Source: Candidatus Zipacnadia bacterium
GTDB taxonomy: Bacteria > Armatimonadota > Zipacnadia > Zipacnadales > UBA5352
Assembly: GCA_029821735.1 (NCBI GenBank)
Contig: JALGSU010000004.1
Coordinates: forward strand, 1 to 64,000
Length of the DNA: 64,000 bases
Direction of reading: 5' to 3'
Every line of letters begins with the position of its first letter. Positions within the stretch are counted from its first letter, which is position 1. Below are positions 56,650 through 64,000 of the stretch, piece by piece. A model generated the notes under the pieces. That model did not search any database. It saw only the letters and a program-made list of their open reading frames with translations, and was not told where the DNA came from. The position numbers and the translations under genes are program-made.

Positions 56650-58389
56650 ATGAACACACGGACCGCGCTGGTTGCGCTGGCTATTGCACTGGCCTGCGCC
56701 GCCCATGGGGCAGACCTGGACTTCTCGAAAGTCGGCATCTACGGGCGGGACTTCGAGTGCTGCGACTTCACCTGCCTCAAGCTCTACGGGCCCAGAGATG
56801 CCGAGACCTACGCAAAGTACGCCGACTTGATCAGGGCTGCGCATGAGCGCGGGCAATACGTGCTGATAGGGCTGTACACCTACGATCGGGTTGCGCTCGC
56901 TAAGCCGGTGGAGGAGTACATCGCCAACACCGACGACCTGCTGGCGAACCTGCCGCTTGAGCTGGTGGACGCGGTGGTCCTGTCGGAGGAGAACATCGTC
57001 TGGAACAATGGGCTGGCGATACAGAACCAGCTCTACGACCACGTGAAGGCAAAGTGGGATTTGACCGTCTACCAGTGGTTCACGCCCTACGACGTGCCGA
57101 ACGCGAAGTGTCGGGCCGACGGGTGGATCATCGATCCATACAGGCTGCAGACGCAAGATTTCCGCAAGTACCTGATGAAGTACGTTGTCACCGGACTGCC
57201 GGTTATCAACTGCGTCAACGCCAGCCCGGAGATTGACGCGTGGTCCTCGTCGCAAGATCAGGTGGATGTGTGCCGAGAGTTCAATGTGCCGATGTTCTTT
57301 TACGCGGTGGACGGTCTGCAGGGCAGTCCGTTCGTGTGGATGCTCACGGACAAGCCGCGCCTTGCCGAGTGGCGCGGATGGTTCTTTCGCATCCGGGAGA
57401 TGTGCCACGACACGGACATTTCGCGTCTGCCGCTGGCGAGCTCAGAGTTCTCGCCAGGGCAGGGGATTGAGGTCGCGGGCGGTGAAGACAACCGCTTCGA
57501 GTACGCTGATGATCTGCTGACGCTGAAGTTCATCGACGACGCGACAATAGCAGGCTTTGGCTCACTGCGCTGGGACGGTGAGGCGGAGAAGCTCGGTGTG
57601 TTGGGGGGCGGGGAGGCGACACTCACGTACCATTTCCTGAGCGAGTTCGAGATGCGAGCGCCAACCGTGGCGGCGACCTTTGAGCCTGTGGGAGCGTCTG
57701 GCGCGGTACTGGGGCTCAGCTACTCGACCGACGGCGAGAAGTTCGCGGAGTTGGCGGCAGGCGAAGCGCTGACGGCGTTCGCGGGGCAGAACCTGTGGGT
57801 GCGGCTGGAGATGGCCGGTGGCGAAGCGGAGGCAGTGGGCGGCTGGCTGAGCGACCTGGCAGTGCAGGGCGAGAGTGTGCCGCCCGCCGAGAGGATAGTG
57901 CGCATCGCTCCGCTGAATCGGCGCGGCAAGTTCGAGTATGAGGATGACTTTGAGGCCACGCGGGCGCTGCATGTGGCGGAGATCGACGGTGGTGAACTGC
58001 TTGAGTGGGTGCGCGGGAAAGTGCAGGTGTATGGAACGCCGGGAATCAAGGTCAACTCCACGCTGAGGTGGCACCTGGTTGCGGAGAAGCCGATGACCGA
58101 TGTGCGGGTGCTGATAGAGAGCTACTCGCACCAGCAACTGGGGGCGCACAACGAGATTGGCCTGTCACTGGACGGCGAAAACGCCCTGGTGAGCGAGACG
58201 ACCTCCGGTAGAGAGAACGCGACTGGCCGCTATGTTGGCGAGATCGAGATGGACATCAGCGCGGACGAGCGATTTGCCGGCGCGACTGAGCTTTGGGTGC
58301 ACTTCACCATGGTGAACACGAGCGGTGTAAAGACCGGTCGCTCGAATGATATCCAGACACTGCAGGTAACGGGGACGCTGGTGGATTAG
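56650..58389 (+). CDS. Exported protein of unknown function, TIM-barrel-like plus beta-sandwich
   Basis: A 579-residue exported protein and the last gene of the 17-kb operon, 12 bases after the previous stop (AAGGAG upstream; signal peptide MNTRTALVALAIALACAAHG). The first 290 residues look like a short alpha/beta barrel: DFSKVGIYGRDFECCDFTC, GQYVLIGLYTYDRV, LVDAVVLSEENIVWNNG, DLTVYQWFTPYD, and VTGLPVINCVNASPEID. E in LSEEN is in a position typical of a barrel acid, but no family was recognised. The rest is two beta-sandwich regions (TVAATFEPVGASGAVLGLSY, TGRYVGEIEMDISADERFAG) of the binding-module type. The shortest of the exported proteins in the operon; it may be an accessory or binding protein rather than an enzyme. 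Confidence 0.65.
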   Translation: MNTRTALVALAIALACAAHGADLDFSKVGIYGRDFECCDFTCLKLYGPRDAETYAKYADLIRAAHERGQYVLIGLYTYDRVALAKPVEEYIANTDDLLANLPLELVDAVVLSEENIVWNNGLAIQNQLYDHVKAKWDLTVYQWFTPYDVPNAKCRADGWIIDPYRLQTQDFRKYLMKYVVTGLPVINCVNASPEIDAWSSSQDQVDVCREFNVPMFFYAVDGLQGSPFVWMLTDKPRLAEWRGWFFRIREMCHDTDISRLPLASSEFSPGQGIEVAGGEDNRFEYADDLLTLKFIDDATIAGFGSLRWDGEAEKLGVLGGGEATLTYHFLSEFEMRAPTVAATFEPVGASGAVLGLSYSTDGEKFAELAAGEALTAFAGQNLWVRLEMAGGEAEAVGGWLSDLAVQGESVPPAERIVRIAPLNRRGKFEYEDDFEATRALHVAEIDGGELLEWVRGKVQVYGTPGIKVNSTLRWHLVAEKPMTDVRVLIESYSHQQLGAHNEIGLSLDGENALVSETTSGRENATGRYVGEIEMDISADERFAGATELWVHFTMVNTSGVKTGRSNDIQTLQVTGTLVD

Positions 58390-58500
58390 GCGAGGAACTA
58401 GTCGCCACAGATTTGTACGTAGCGTGCAGGCGGCGCGCGCCCGGTGGCGAATGTACAGTTGCCAGCGGCAACTTCAAATGGACGCAAGGAGGAGACTGCA

Positions 58501-59175
58501 GTGAGAAAGGGTTTTACGCTGATCGAGTTGTTGGTTGTGATCGCCATCATCGCCATTCTGGCGGCGATCCTATTCCCGGTATTCGCCAGGGCGCGTGAGA
58601 AGGCGCGGCAGACGAGTTGTCTGAGCAACCTGAAGCAGCTCTCGCTTGCCTTCCTGGCCTATGCGCAGGACTACGACGAGAGGCTACCGGCCGGAATCGG
58701 CTACTGGACGCCTTACCAGGTGGCACCCGGCGCAGGTCGCCGAGATGGTCCCTGGGTGCGCAACATCTACCCTTACGTGATGAACGGGCAGGTCTTCGTG
58801 TGTCCGAGCTACAGGGCCGGATTCTCGTCGGCCCTCAACGACTGGCCCCAGTTCCCACAAGTGCCCATCATGGGCTACGGTGCCAATATGCGGCTCAACC
58901 GCGTAATGTTGGCGGACATCAAACAACCGGCAAGCCTGTACATGATCTCGGACGACAACAATAGCTGGGTCTACCTGTACCCAAGCATCACGGCGCTGAG
59001 CACCTCGTATGACTGGGACTCGCAGTTGCCGGTGAGCACCGCGCGGCATAACGACGGCAACAACTTCGCGTTCGCGGACGGCCACTGCAAGTGGCTGAGC
59101 TGGTCGTCGCTCGACAAGGACACGAACGTTCAGCACAGCTACCCGCTCTACTGGCCCAACGACACTGTCAACTAA
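58501..59175 (+). CDS. Type IV/type II pseudopilin-like protein (prepilin N-terminus, H-x9-DG-like C-terminus)
   Basis: A 224-residue protein starting at GTG 58501, 8 bases after AGGAGG. It opens [20 protein letters not shown], where prepilin peptidase would cut after Gly4 and methylate Phe5, with the invariant Glu at mature position 5. The helix ends in [20 protein letters not shown]. The C-terminus has [15 protein letters not shown], the H-x9-DG-like motif seen with DUF1559-type exported proteins. Such pseudopilins occur in large families in Armatimonadota and Planctomycetota, where they are thought to form secretion or surface structures. It lies 111 bases after the 17-kb operon. No assembly ATPase or prepilin peptidase is in the window, so the machinery must be elsewhere. 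Confidence 0.85.
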   Translation: MRKGFTLIELLVVIAIIAILAAILFPVFARAREKARQTSCLSNLKQLSLAFLAYAQDYDERLPAGIGYWTPYQVAPGAGRRDGPWVRNIYPYVMNGQVFVCPSYRAGFSSALNDWPQFPQVPIMGYGANMRLNRVMLADIKQPASLYMISDDNNSWVYLYPSITALSTSYDWDSQLPVSTARHNDGNNFAFADGHCKWLSWSSLDKDTNVQHSYPLYWPNDTVN

Positions 59176-59203
59176 GCCTCGCGACGCCCTGAGGTATGCG
59201 CAT

Positions 59204-59238
59204 GAAGCGGTCCCGTCTCTCAGAGGCGGGGCCGCTTC
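59204..59238 (+). terminator. 12-bp hairpin after the pseudopilin gene
   Basis: Positions 59204-59215 pair with 59227-59238 over 12 base pairs, one of them G-U, with an 11-base loop. It sits 28 bases after the pseudopilin stop and about 90 bases before the next ATG, so it may end the upstream transcript. The sequence after it is GTGTGTGTGG, without a T-run, as in the other hairpins of this window. Confidence 0.6.
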
Positions 59239-59329
59239 GTGTGTGTGGGGGCGGCTGCAGGGGAGGGCTCTCGTGATGGCGAAGCAGAGGCCGAAGTCCA
59301 TGTAGACGGCCTGTTAGGGAGTGTCAGCG

Positions 59330-60172
59330 ATGGGCGATCCGCGATTCACAGTCGCCATGGCGCAGATGCTGGTCGAGGGCGGGCAGCCCGAGGGCAACAT
59401 GGCGCGGGCGGTCGAGATGATCTGCCGGAGTGCGAGTGATGGCGCGGCAGTGGTCGTGTTGCCTGAGGCGTTCGACGTGGGGTGGACCCATCCGTCGGCG
59501 CGTGAACTGGCGGAAGACATTCCGGGGCCGCGCAGCGAAGCGTTGGCGGTGGCGGCCATCGCCGCGAACGTGCACGTGGTGGCCGGGCTGACCGAGCGAG
59601 CCGGCGAGCGCATCTACAACGCGTCCGTGCTCATCTCGCCTGCAGGAGAGATTCTGCTCAAGCACCGGAAGATCAACATCCTCGACATCGCCCAAGACCT
59701 GTACAGCATCGGCGATCGACTGGCTGTGGCGGAAACGCCACTAGGCACGATCGGTATCACCATCTGCGCGGACAACTTCTCGGCGTCGCTGGCGCTCGGA
59801 CATTCGTTGGCGCGCATGGGTGCGCAGATGATTCTGTCGCCATGTGCATGGGCGATGCCTGCCGAGCATGACAACGATGATGAGCCGTACGGGCAGACGT
59901 GGCTGGGCGCTTACGGCGAGTTGGCGCGCCTGTACGACATGTACGTGATCGGCGTGAGCAACGTGGGCTGGATCAGCGGTGGCCCGTGGGACGGGCGCAA
60001 GTGTATCGGCCGGTCGCTGGCTGTGGGGCCGGGCGGCGAGGTGGCTGCCCACTTGCCGTATGGCGTGGACGCAGAAGCGCTGGTGAGTGTGGAGGTGGCC
60101 ACAAAGCAGCCAGCAGCGGTGGGCACCGCAATCGCCGGGATGCTCAAGGGCAAGGGCTATCAGGGCCCGTGA
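59330..60172 (+). CDS. Nitrilase-superfamily carbon-nitrogen hydrolase
   Basis: A 280-residue cytoplasmic protein of normal length for the family. The catalytic triad is visible: E46 in VVLPEAFDVGW, K114 in LLKHRKINI, and C146 in ITICADNF. Further family features are NASVLISPAGEIL and ARLYDMYVIGVSNVG. Such enzymes hydrolyse amides or nitriles, or condense with ammonia; the substrate cannot be told here. ATG at 59330 is 8 bases after AGGGAG, whereas GTG at 59321 would overlap that site. It lies after the pseudopilin hairpin and converges on the third beta-helix gene with 16 bases between stops. In this setting it could deaminate or deacylate an amidated sugar or amino-acid product, but that is only context. 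Confidence 0.85.
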   Translation: MGDPRFTVAMAQMLVEGGQPEGNMARAVEMICRSASDGAAVVVLPEAFDVGWTHPSARELAEDIPGPRSEALAVAAIAANVHVVAGLTERAGERIYNASVLISPAGEILLKHRKINILDIAQDLYSIGDRLAVAETPLGTIGITICADNFSASLALGHSLARMGAQMILSPCAWAMPAEHDNDDEPYGQTWLGAYGELARLYDMYVIGVSNVGWISGGPWDGRKCIGRSLAVGPGGEVAAHLPYGVDAEALVSVEVATKQPAAVGTAIAGMLKGKGYQGP

Positions 60173-60188
60173 GAAAGGCGGCGGGGCC

Positions 60189-61343
60189 CTATTGATCGCT
60201 CAGTGGCAGGTCGAAGGTGCAGCCGTTCGCCAAGGCCTCCGCGTGGACGTCGGGGGCTGTCTCGCTCAGTGGCACCGCGACGTTGTGGAACTGGTTGTTC
60301 TCGACGATCAGGCCGGAGATGATCGTGTCCCAGTCGTCACGCGTGTCCGCCCCCGGGCGCAGCCTGATCCCATACTGCGCGGGGCTGTAGCAGTAGAAGA
60401 GATTGTCGTAGATGTGGCCGCCGTTGCAGTCCGCAATGGACAGCATGCCGCCCTCGGGGTCCATGTTGACACGCAGGATGTTGTCGTGGATCTTGATCCC
60501 CATGTTGTTCATGTCCAGATGGATGGTGTTGGCGGAGCCCTCGACCGGCAGGACGTCGAGCGTCTTGTAGCCGTTGCCCTCGAAGTATGAGTTGTTGATG
60601 GTCAGTCCACGGGTACTGCGGACAAAGACGGCGGCAGTGGCGCAGCTTTCCAGACCGCAGCCCTCAATACGTGAGCCGTGCACACCCGTGAGCAGTATGC
60701 CTATGCCGTCGCGCGAGAAGTAGCAGTCGCGGATGACGCAGTTGTTGAAGTGGGCGCCACCGTAGAAGCCGGCTTTCTTGCACCAGCGGATGGTGGAATT
60801 GGTGAAACGGCTGGACCAGCCCTCGGCGTAGACGCCATACTCCAGAGCAGCCTCGATGTAGCATGAGTCCATCTCGAAGTGGTTGTGCCACTTGATGTTG
60901 AGGCCGATCGCGCCGCCGCGAAGGGAGAGGTGGGAGATCTGCCCGTTCTTGGCGGACTCCTCGTAGGTCAGGCCGGTCCAGTTGATGCAGTTCTCGGTCT
61001 CGACCTCCTGCTTGATCACCGACTTGTAGGCACCCGCGCCGATTAGTCGGACGTTGTCGGCGCCAAAGGGGTTCTTCTCGCCCCGGGGCGGTGGCACGAT
61101 CTCGATAGCCTGGCGGATGCGGTATGTGCCGGCGGGGACGTAGACAGACTGGCGAGTCTCGCGTGCTCGAGCGATGGCCGCCTGGAAGGCTGGTTGCCAG
61201 TCCTCCTGCTCGCCGCCGACATCCAGCGCCAGAGCACGGAACTCTGTCACGGCCACTACGTCAGTGAGCGCCTGCGCGAAGCATGTGCCGGACGCAAGCG
61301 TCGCCAGCACGATCGTCACAGTCATCGCCATCATCATGCGCAT
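60189..61343 (-). CDS. Exported pectate-lyase-3-like beta-helix protein
   Basis: A 384-residue exported protein; ATG at 61343 gives MRMMMAMTVTIVLATLASGTCFAQ. The start VVAVTEFRALALDVGGEQEDWQ... AIARARETRQSVYVPAGTYRI is the typical opening of the pectate-lyase-3 superfamily. Rungs follow: HFEMDSCYIEAALEYGVYAE, FNNCVIRDCYFSRDGIGILL, RIEGCGLESCATAAVFVRS, LTINNSYFEGNGY, GLIVENNQFHNV. The family includes polygalacturonase-like hydrolases and lyases of uronate glycans; catalytic residues cannot be assigned by eye. It differs from the two larger beta-helix proteins near the left end, which open with YVSPTGDD-type sequences. Single-gene unit, divergent from the second DUF6785-type gene. Confidence 0.8.
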   Translation of the reverse strand: MRMMMAMTVTIVLATLASGTCFAQALTDVVAVTEFRALALDVGGEQEDWQPAFQAAIARARETRQSVYVPAGTYRIRQAIEIVPPPRGEKNPFGADNVRLIGAGAYKSVIKQEVETENCINWTGLTYEESAKNGQISHLSLRGGAIGLNIKWHNHFEMDSCYIEAALEYGVYAEGWSSRFTNSTIRWCKKAGFYGGAHFNNCVIRDCYFSRDGIGILLTGVHGSRIEGCGLESCATAAVFVRSTRGLTINNSYFEGNGYKTLDVLPVEGSANTIHLDMNNMGIKIHDNILRVNMDPEGGMLSIADCNGGHIYDNLFYCYSPAQYGIRLRPGADTRDDWDTIISGLIVENNQFHNVAVPLSETAPDVHAEALANGCTFDLPLSDQ

Positions 61344-61516
61344 ACCATTGTCACCTCGCCGAGGGGTTGGATGGGGCCCGGAGAACTTCGCCCCCTTCCC
61401 CGATAAGTCCTTGTGTGCTAAACTCTCACGAACTTTCGCTGGCAGGCCGCCGCTTGGCTTCCGGCAAGCCGTCTGTTCCGCGCCAGCCCACTTCAGCCGC
61501 ATCACGGGATTGAGGC
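61344..61516. promoter_or_regulatory. Divergent intergenic region
   Basis: 173 bases between the third beta-helix gene and the second DUF6785-type gene; both promoters should be here. A possible -10 element TAAACT occurs at 61419-61424 on the plus strand, without a matching -35. GCTTG at 61453-61457 can pair with CAAGC a little downstream, a weak stem only. Confidence 0.35.
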
Positions 61517-63502
61517 ATGAGCGACAGCGTTGAGCGTGTTTCTGAAGAGATTGCAGGTCCCAGTGAGGCCACGACGCAGCTTGTCGGGCTGACCGCGCGG
61601 GCCCTCGTTCTATCGATCGTCTTCACGCTCATCACTTACCTGGTCATCAACCGCCTGGGCTTCATGCACATGGTACCTCCCGTGCCGGCGCTGCTGATTC
61701 TGCTGGTACTGGTGGGGCTGAATGCGGCGCTGCGGGTGGCGTACCATCGCTCGGGCGAGCATTGGCTGCTGCGGCCACTGAGCCGGGGCGAGATGTTCCT
61801 CATCTATATGGCCGTGTGCATCGCTCCGGTGATGGACCGCGGCGTCTACATCCTGCACTACCTCTTCTACCCGGTCTACTACGGTAACGATGTCAACCAG
61901 TGGCAAGAGTTCGCCCAATACTACCCGAACTTCTTTATCCCCGAGGACCCGCGGATCGCGAACGGATTCTGGGAGGGCTCGCAGACGGGGCTCATCCCCT
62001 GGGACGCCCTTTGGCTGCCACTGGTCTGGTGGATGAGCTTCAACATGCTCATCATGGTCGCGGTCATGTGCCTGGTCTCCTTCTTCCGCAGGCAGTGGGT
62101 ACAATCAGAGCGGCTGAGCTTCCCGCTGCTGTACCTGCCGCTGGAGATCACCGGAGGCTTCGAGGGCTCGGCGGTGGGGCAGGGGTTCTTCCGGGACCCG
62201 GTCATGTGGGTCGGCTTCATCCTCGCGGCGCTCTTTAACCTCATGCGTCTGGGGCATGAATTGTGGCCCTCGGTGCCTGAATTGAAGATATACGTTCGCT
62301 TGGCGCAGGGGATATCCGACCCGCCGTGGCGGTGGATACGTCCGTTGAATCTGTTCTTTTCGCTGGACGTGTGGGGGCTGTCGTACCTGATGTCGGGCGA
62401 GGTGTTGCTGTCCTCGTTCCTGGTTTACTTCACGATGAAGACGGTCAAGATCGTGGGGCTGCAGGCGGGGTATCGCAAGAGCCGCTTCCCGTTCTACCAG
62501 GAGGTGAGCTCGGGCGCGTGCATTGCGCTCACGCTGTATATGTTCTACACCGCGCGCGGGCATTTCCGCCAGGTGGCAGAGAGTATCATCAGGGGGCGAA
62601 GCCCCTACGACACAAATGAACCGATGTCATACCGGAACCTAGCGATTGTGCTGCTGATAGTCACGGCGGCGATGATCTGGATGATGGCATATGCCGGTCA
62701 CCGGATAGACCTGCTGCTGATCTACTTCGCGACGCTGTATATGTTTGTTCTGGTAACCGCGCGTATCAGGGCGGAGGCCGGGCCTCCGGTGACGTGGACG
62801 CATCCGTATGGGTATGATACACAAGTCGCGGTTCACCTGTTCGGCAACAAGTTCATTCGCGGCTACGGCTCGGCGCAACCGATGGTGCTGTACTATTCGC
62901 TGTTCTACATAGGGCGCACGGTGTTCGCGCACTCCGCTGGCCAGTATTTCGTGGATGGGCTGAAGCTGGGGGACCACGGCAAGGTCAAGCGCAGCGCAAT
63001 CATCAAGGTGATGTTGATATGCGCTCTGATAGCGGGTGCTCTGGCGTTCTGGACACACCTGGATCTGGGCTACCGCTATGGACAGGCATTCTATTTCGCG
63101 GGTGAGGGCCGCGAGCACCGCACGTGGCCGGCGAACTGGTCGCGCGGGCATTACAGGTTCCTGGACCGCGGCCTGGAGAACCCGACGGGGCCGGATGGGA
63201 CATACATCGGGGCCTACGTAGCGGGGTTCCTCGCCACCTTGCTCATTACGTGGGGGCGAATGACCATCGCCAACTTCCCACTGCATCCGCTGGGGATGGT
63301 GCTCGGGACTCTGTACAACGACTGGTCACCATACTGGGGGCCGTTCTTATTCGCGTGGCTTGCGCAACGGCTGGCGCTGCGCTACGGCAGCCTGCCAGCG
63401 TATCGCCGGGCGGTGCCTTTCTGGTTGGGCCTGTTCCTTGGCCACACGCTGATCGGCAACGTAGTGCGCGGCATCGTGATCCGACTGGCGAAGGGCCTGT
63501 AG
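61517..63502 (+). CDS. Second DUF6785-type polytopic membrane protein, candidate transporter
   Basis: A 661-residue membrane protein and paralogue of the one at 24425-26386. Shared landmarks: FWEGSQTGLIPWDALW near residue 150 (other copy FYEGNEHGSVPWGAW), CLVSFFRRQWVQSERLSFPL (CLVSLFRRPWAEHERLTFPL), RIRAEAGPPVTW (RIRAQTGLPITY), and FPLHPLGMVLG (FPLNPMGLALA) before the last helices. Hydrophobic segments include ALVLSIVFTLITYLVI, VPALLILLVLVGLNAAL and YVAGFLATLLIT. The pair diverges clearly in the soluble loops, for example DLGYRYGQAFYFAGEG here against ETAYNYGWNVLDGGTT. Divergence with conserved core suggests two transporters for different products (inference). The start ATG follows TTGAGG. 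Confidence 0.75.
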   Translation: MSDSVERVSEEIAGPSEATTQLVGLTARALVLSIVFTLITYLVINRLGFMHMVPPVPALLILLVLVGLNAALRVAYHRSGEHWLLRPLSRGEMFLIYMAVCIAPVMDRGVYILHYLFYPVYYGNDVNQWQEFAQYYPNFFIPEDPRIANGFWEGSQTGLIPWDALWLPLVWWMSFNMLIMVAVMCLVSFFRRQWVQSERLSFPLLYLPLEITGGFEGSAVGQGFFRDPVMWVGFILAALFNLMRLGHELWPSVPELKIYVRLAQGISDPPWRWIRPLNLFFSLDVWGLSYLMSGEVLLSSFLVYFTMKTVKIVGLQAGYRKSRFPFYQEVSSGACIALTLYMFYTARGHFRQVAESIIRGRSPYDTNEPMSYRNLAIVLLIVTAAMIWMMAYAGHRIDLLLIYFATLYMFVLVTARIRAEAGPPVTWTHPYGYDTQVAVHLFGNKFIRGYGSAQPMVLYYSLFYIGRTVFAHSAGQYFVDGLKLGDHGKVKRSAIIKVMLICALIAGALAFWTHLDLGYRYGQAFYFAGEGREHRTWPANWSRGHYRFLDRGLENPTGPDGTYIGAYVAGFLATLLITWGRMTIANFPLHPLGMVLGTLYNDWSPYWGPFLFAWLAQRLALRYGSLPAYRRAVPFWLGLFLGHTLIGNVVRGIVIRLAKGL

Positions 63503-63670
63503 CTCGGGCTCTCGTCAGGGCCAGTAACCTCTCCCACGTCCAGAGACAACAACGATTGAGGCGCCCGGGAAGCAGGAAAGTCGAGTTGCCCGCTGAAGTA
63601 ATCAACATCGCCACTACCCGCCCGGGGCTGCCGCATCGGGTCGACCCGCGAGTCCGTGGAGGTGTTTGGC
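63503..63670. promoter_or_regulatory. Intergenic region with a 12-bp palindrome
   Basis: 168 bases between the second membrane-protein gene and the partial gene at the right end. CGGGTCGACCCG at 63637-63648 is a perfect palindrome that ends 22 bases before the start codon, where an operator could sit. GGAGGT at 63657-63662 is the ribosome site. No promoter motif was found with confidence. Confidence 0.35.
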
Positions 63671-64000
63671 GTGAGACACAGCAGGCTTCTAGTATCTGCG
63701 GGGCTCGCACTACTCGTGATTTCGCAGTTCGCGGCTGGGGCTGCTCCGGACGCGGTTAAGGTGATCGTTGACGGCAAGACGGTGACGTGGCCCAGCCCAG
63801 CCTCCCTCGTGAACAAGTCGATCACCTGTCCCCTCGAATACTACCTCGCCGACCTGGGAGCACGCATACTGGCTGACCCCAACGGGCAATGGGTGCAGGC
63901 CTCCAAGTGGGGGCTGCTGCTGGTCGTCTTCGGCGGCGAGAAGGAGGGGCTCTGGGGAGGCCGGATCCTGACGCTCCCGGGCACCCCCGCCAAAGAGGGC
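63671..64000 (+). CDS. Exported protein with copper-amine-oxidase-N-like domain, partial
   Basis: An open frame from GTG at 63671 to the end of the window, 110 residues, with no stop. The ribosome site GGAGGT lies 8 bases upstream. The signal peptide is MRHSRLLVSAGLALLVISQF and cleavage after AAGA is likely. It is followed by VKVIVDGKTVTW and by PLEYYLADLGARILADPNGQ, which resembles the copper-amine-oxidase N-terminal-like domain often found as a wall-binding module in exported proteins: a VNG-type strand, then a PL...LGA block and a D-x-NG-x-W strand. The catalytic or main part lies beyond the window, so function is unknown. Confidence 0.6.
   Translation, partial: MRHSRLLVSAGLALLVISQFAAGAAPDAVKVIVDGKTVTWPSPASLVNKSITCPLEYYLADLGARILADPNGQWVQASKWGLLLVVFGGEKEGLWGGRILTLPGTPAKEG

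Noticed and set aside
47495..58389. A SusD-like or lipoprotein binding component in the operon
   Set aside because: None of the signal peptides ends with a lipobox Cys, and no TPR-rich SusD-like sequence is present.
58458..58472. Hairpin GTTGCC-AGC-GGCAAC before the pseudopilin gene
   Set aside because: Only a 6-bp stem with a 3-base loop and no T-run; it is as likely by chance. Not called as a terminator or regulatory RNA.
1..64000. CRISPR arrays, tRNA or rRNA genes
   Set aside because: No regularly spaced repeats and no tRNA-like cloverleaf or rRNA-like sequence was seen in any intergenic stretch; all gaps are under 220 bases.

Overview
The window is GC-rich, about 64 kb, and carries about 26 protein genes (three of them broken by frameshifts). 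No rRNA, tRNA or CRISPR array was seen. The best clue to the host is the pseudopilin at 58501-59175: its N-terminal helix runs directly into [13 protein letters not shown], followed by SCLSNLKQL and an H-x9-DG-like C-terminus. That style is typical of Armatimonadota and also occurs in Planctomycetota, Lentisphaerota and Hydrogenedentota. An uncultured Armatimonadota-like bacterium is therefore likely (inference from protein style, no search run).

Nearly everything is a polysaccharide-degradation supercluster. About 17 large predicted exported proteins carry N-terminal signal peptides and combine TIM-barrel glycosidase-like, beta-helix, heparinase-lyase, LamG, CBM9-like and other beta-sandwich modules. 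The layout is a series of converging and diverging transcription units: (1) a remnant of a transposase end (1-111) and a DUF6259-like glycosidase (148-3579, +), closed by a 20-bp perfect hairpin; (2) a minus-strand operon 16911-3662: GH42-like giant, heparinase II/III-like lyase, M14 carboxypeptidase, split beta-helix protein, second beta-helix protein; (3) a plus-strand pair 17076-24418: split GHL6-like protein and a LamG glycosidase; (4) a DUF6785-type membrane protein (26386-24425, -); (5) a small TIM-barrel protein (26605-27819, +), closed by a 13-bp hairpin; (6) a minus-strand pair 34142-27875: glycosidase-like protein and a second heparinase-like lyase; (7) a split LamG-LamG glycosidase (34290-37656, +) facing a LamG-DUF6259-like glycosidase (40773-37666, -); (8) a 17-kb plus-strand operon 40965-58389 of seven tightly packed genes: glycosidase-like, cytoplasmic sulfatase, cytoplasmic GH38-like alpha-mannosidase, four more exported proteins; (9) the pseudopilin, a nitrilase-superfamily amidase, a third beta-helix protein (-), a second DUF6785-type membrane protein and the start of an exported copper-amine-oxidase-N-like protein.

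How it may work (inference): exported lyases and glycosidases fragment a complex, probably uronate-containing and possibly sulfated glycan outside the cytoplasm; the two DUF6785 proteins, the only transporter candidates here, may bring in products; the signal-less sulfatase, GH38-like enzyme, M14 peptidase and amidase finish the job inside. There is no SusC/SusD, ABC or PTS transporter and no recognisable regulator in the window. Three genes are split by four indels, each in or next to a short G/C run, so either the assembly has residual indels or the genes are decaying.
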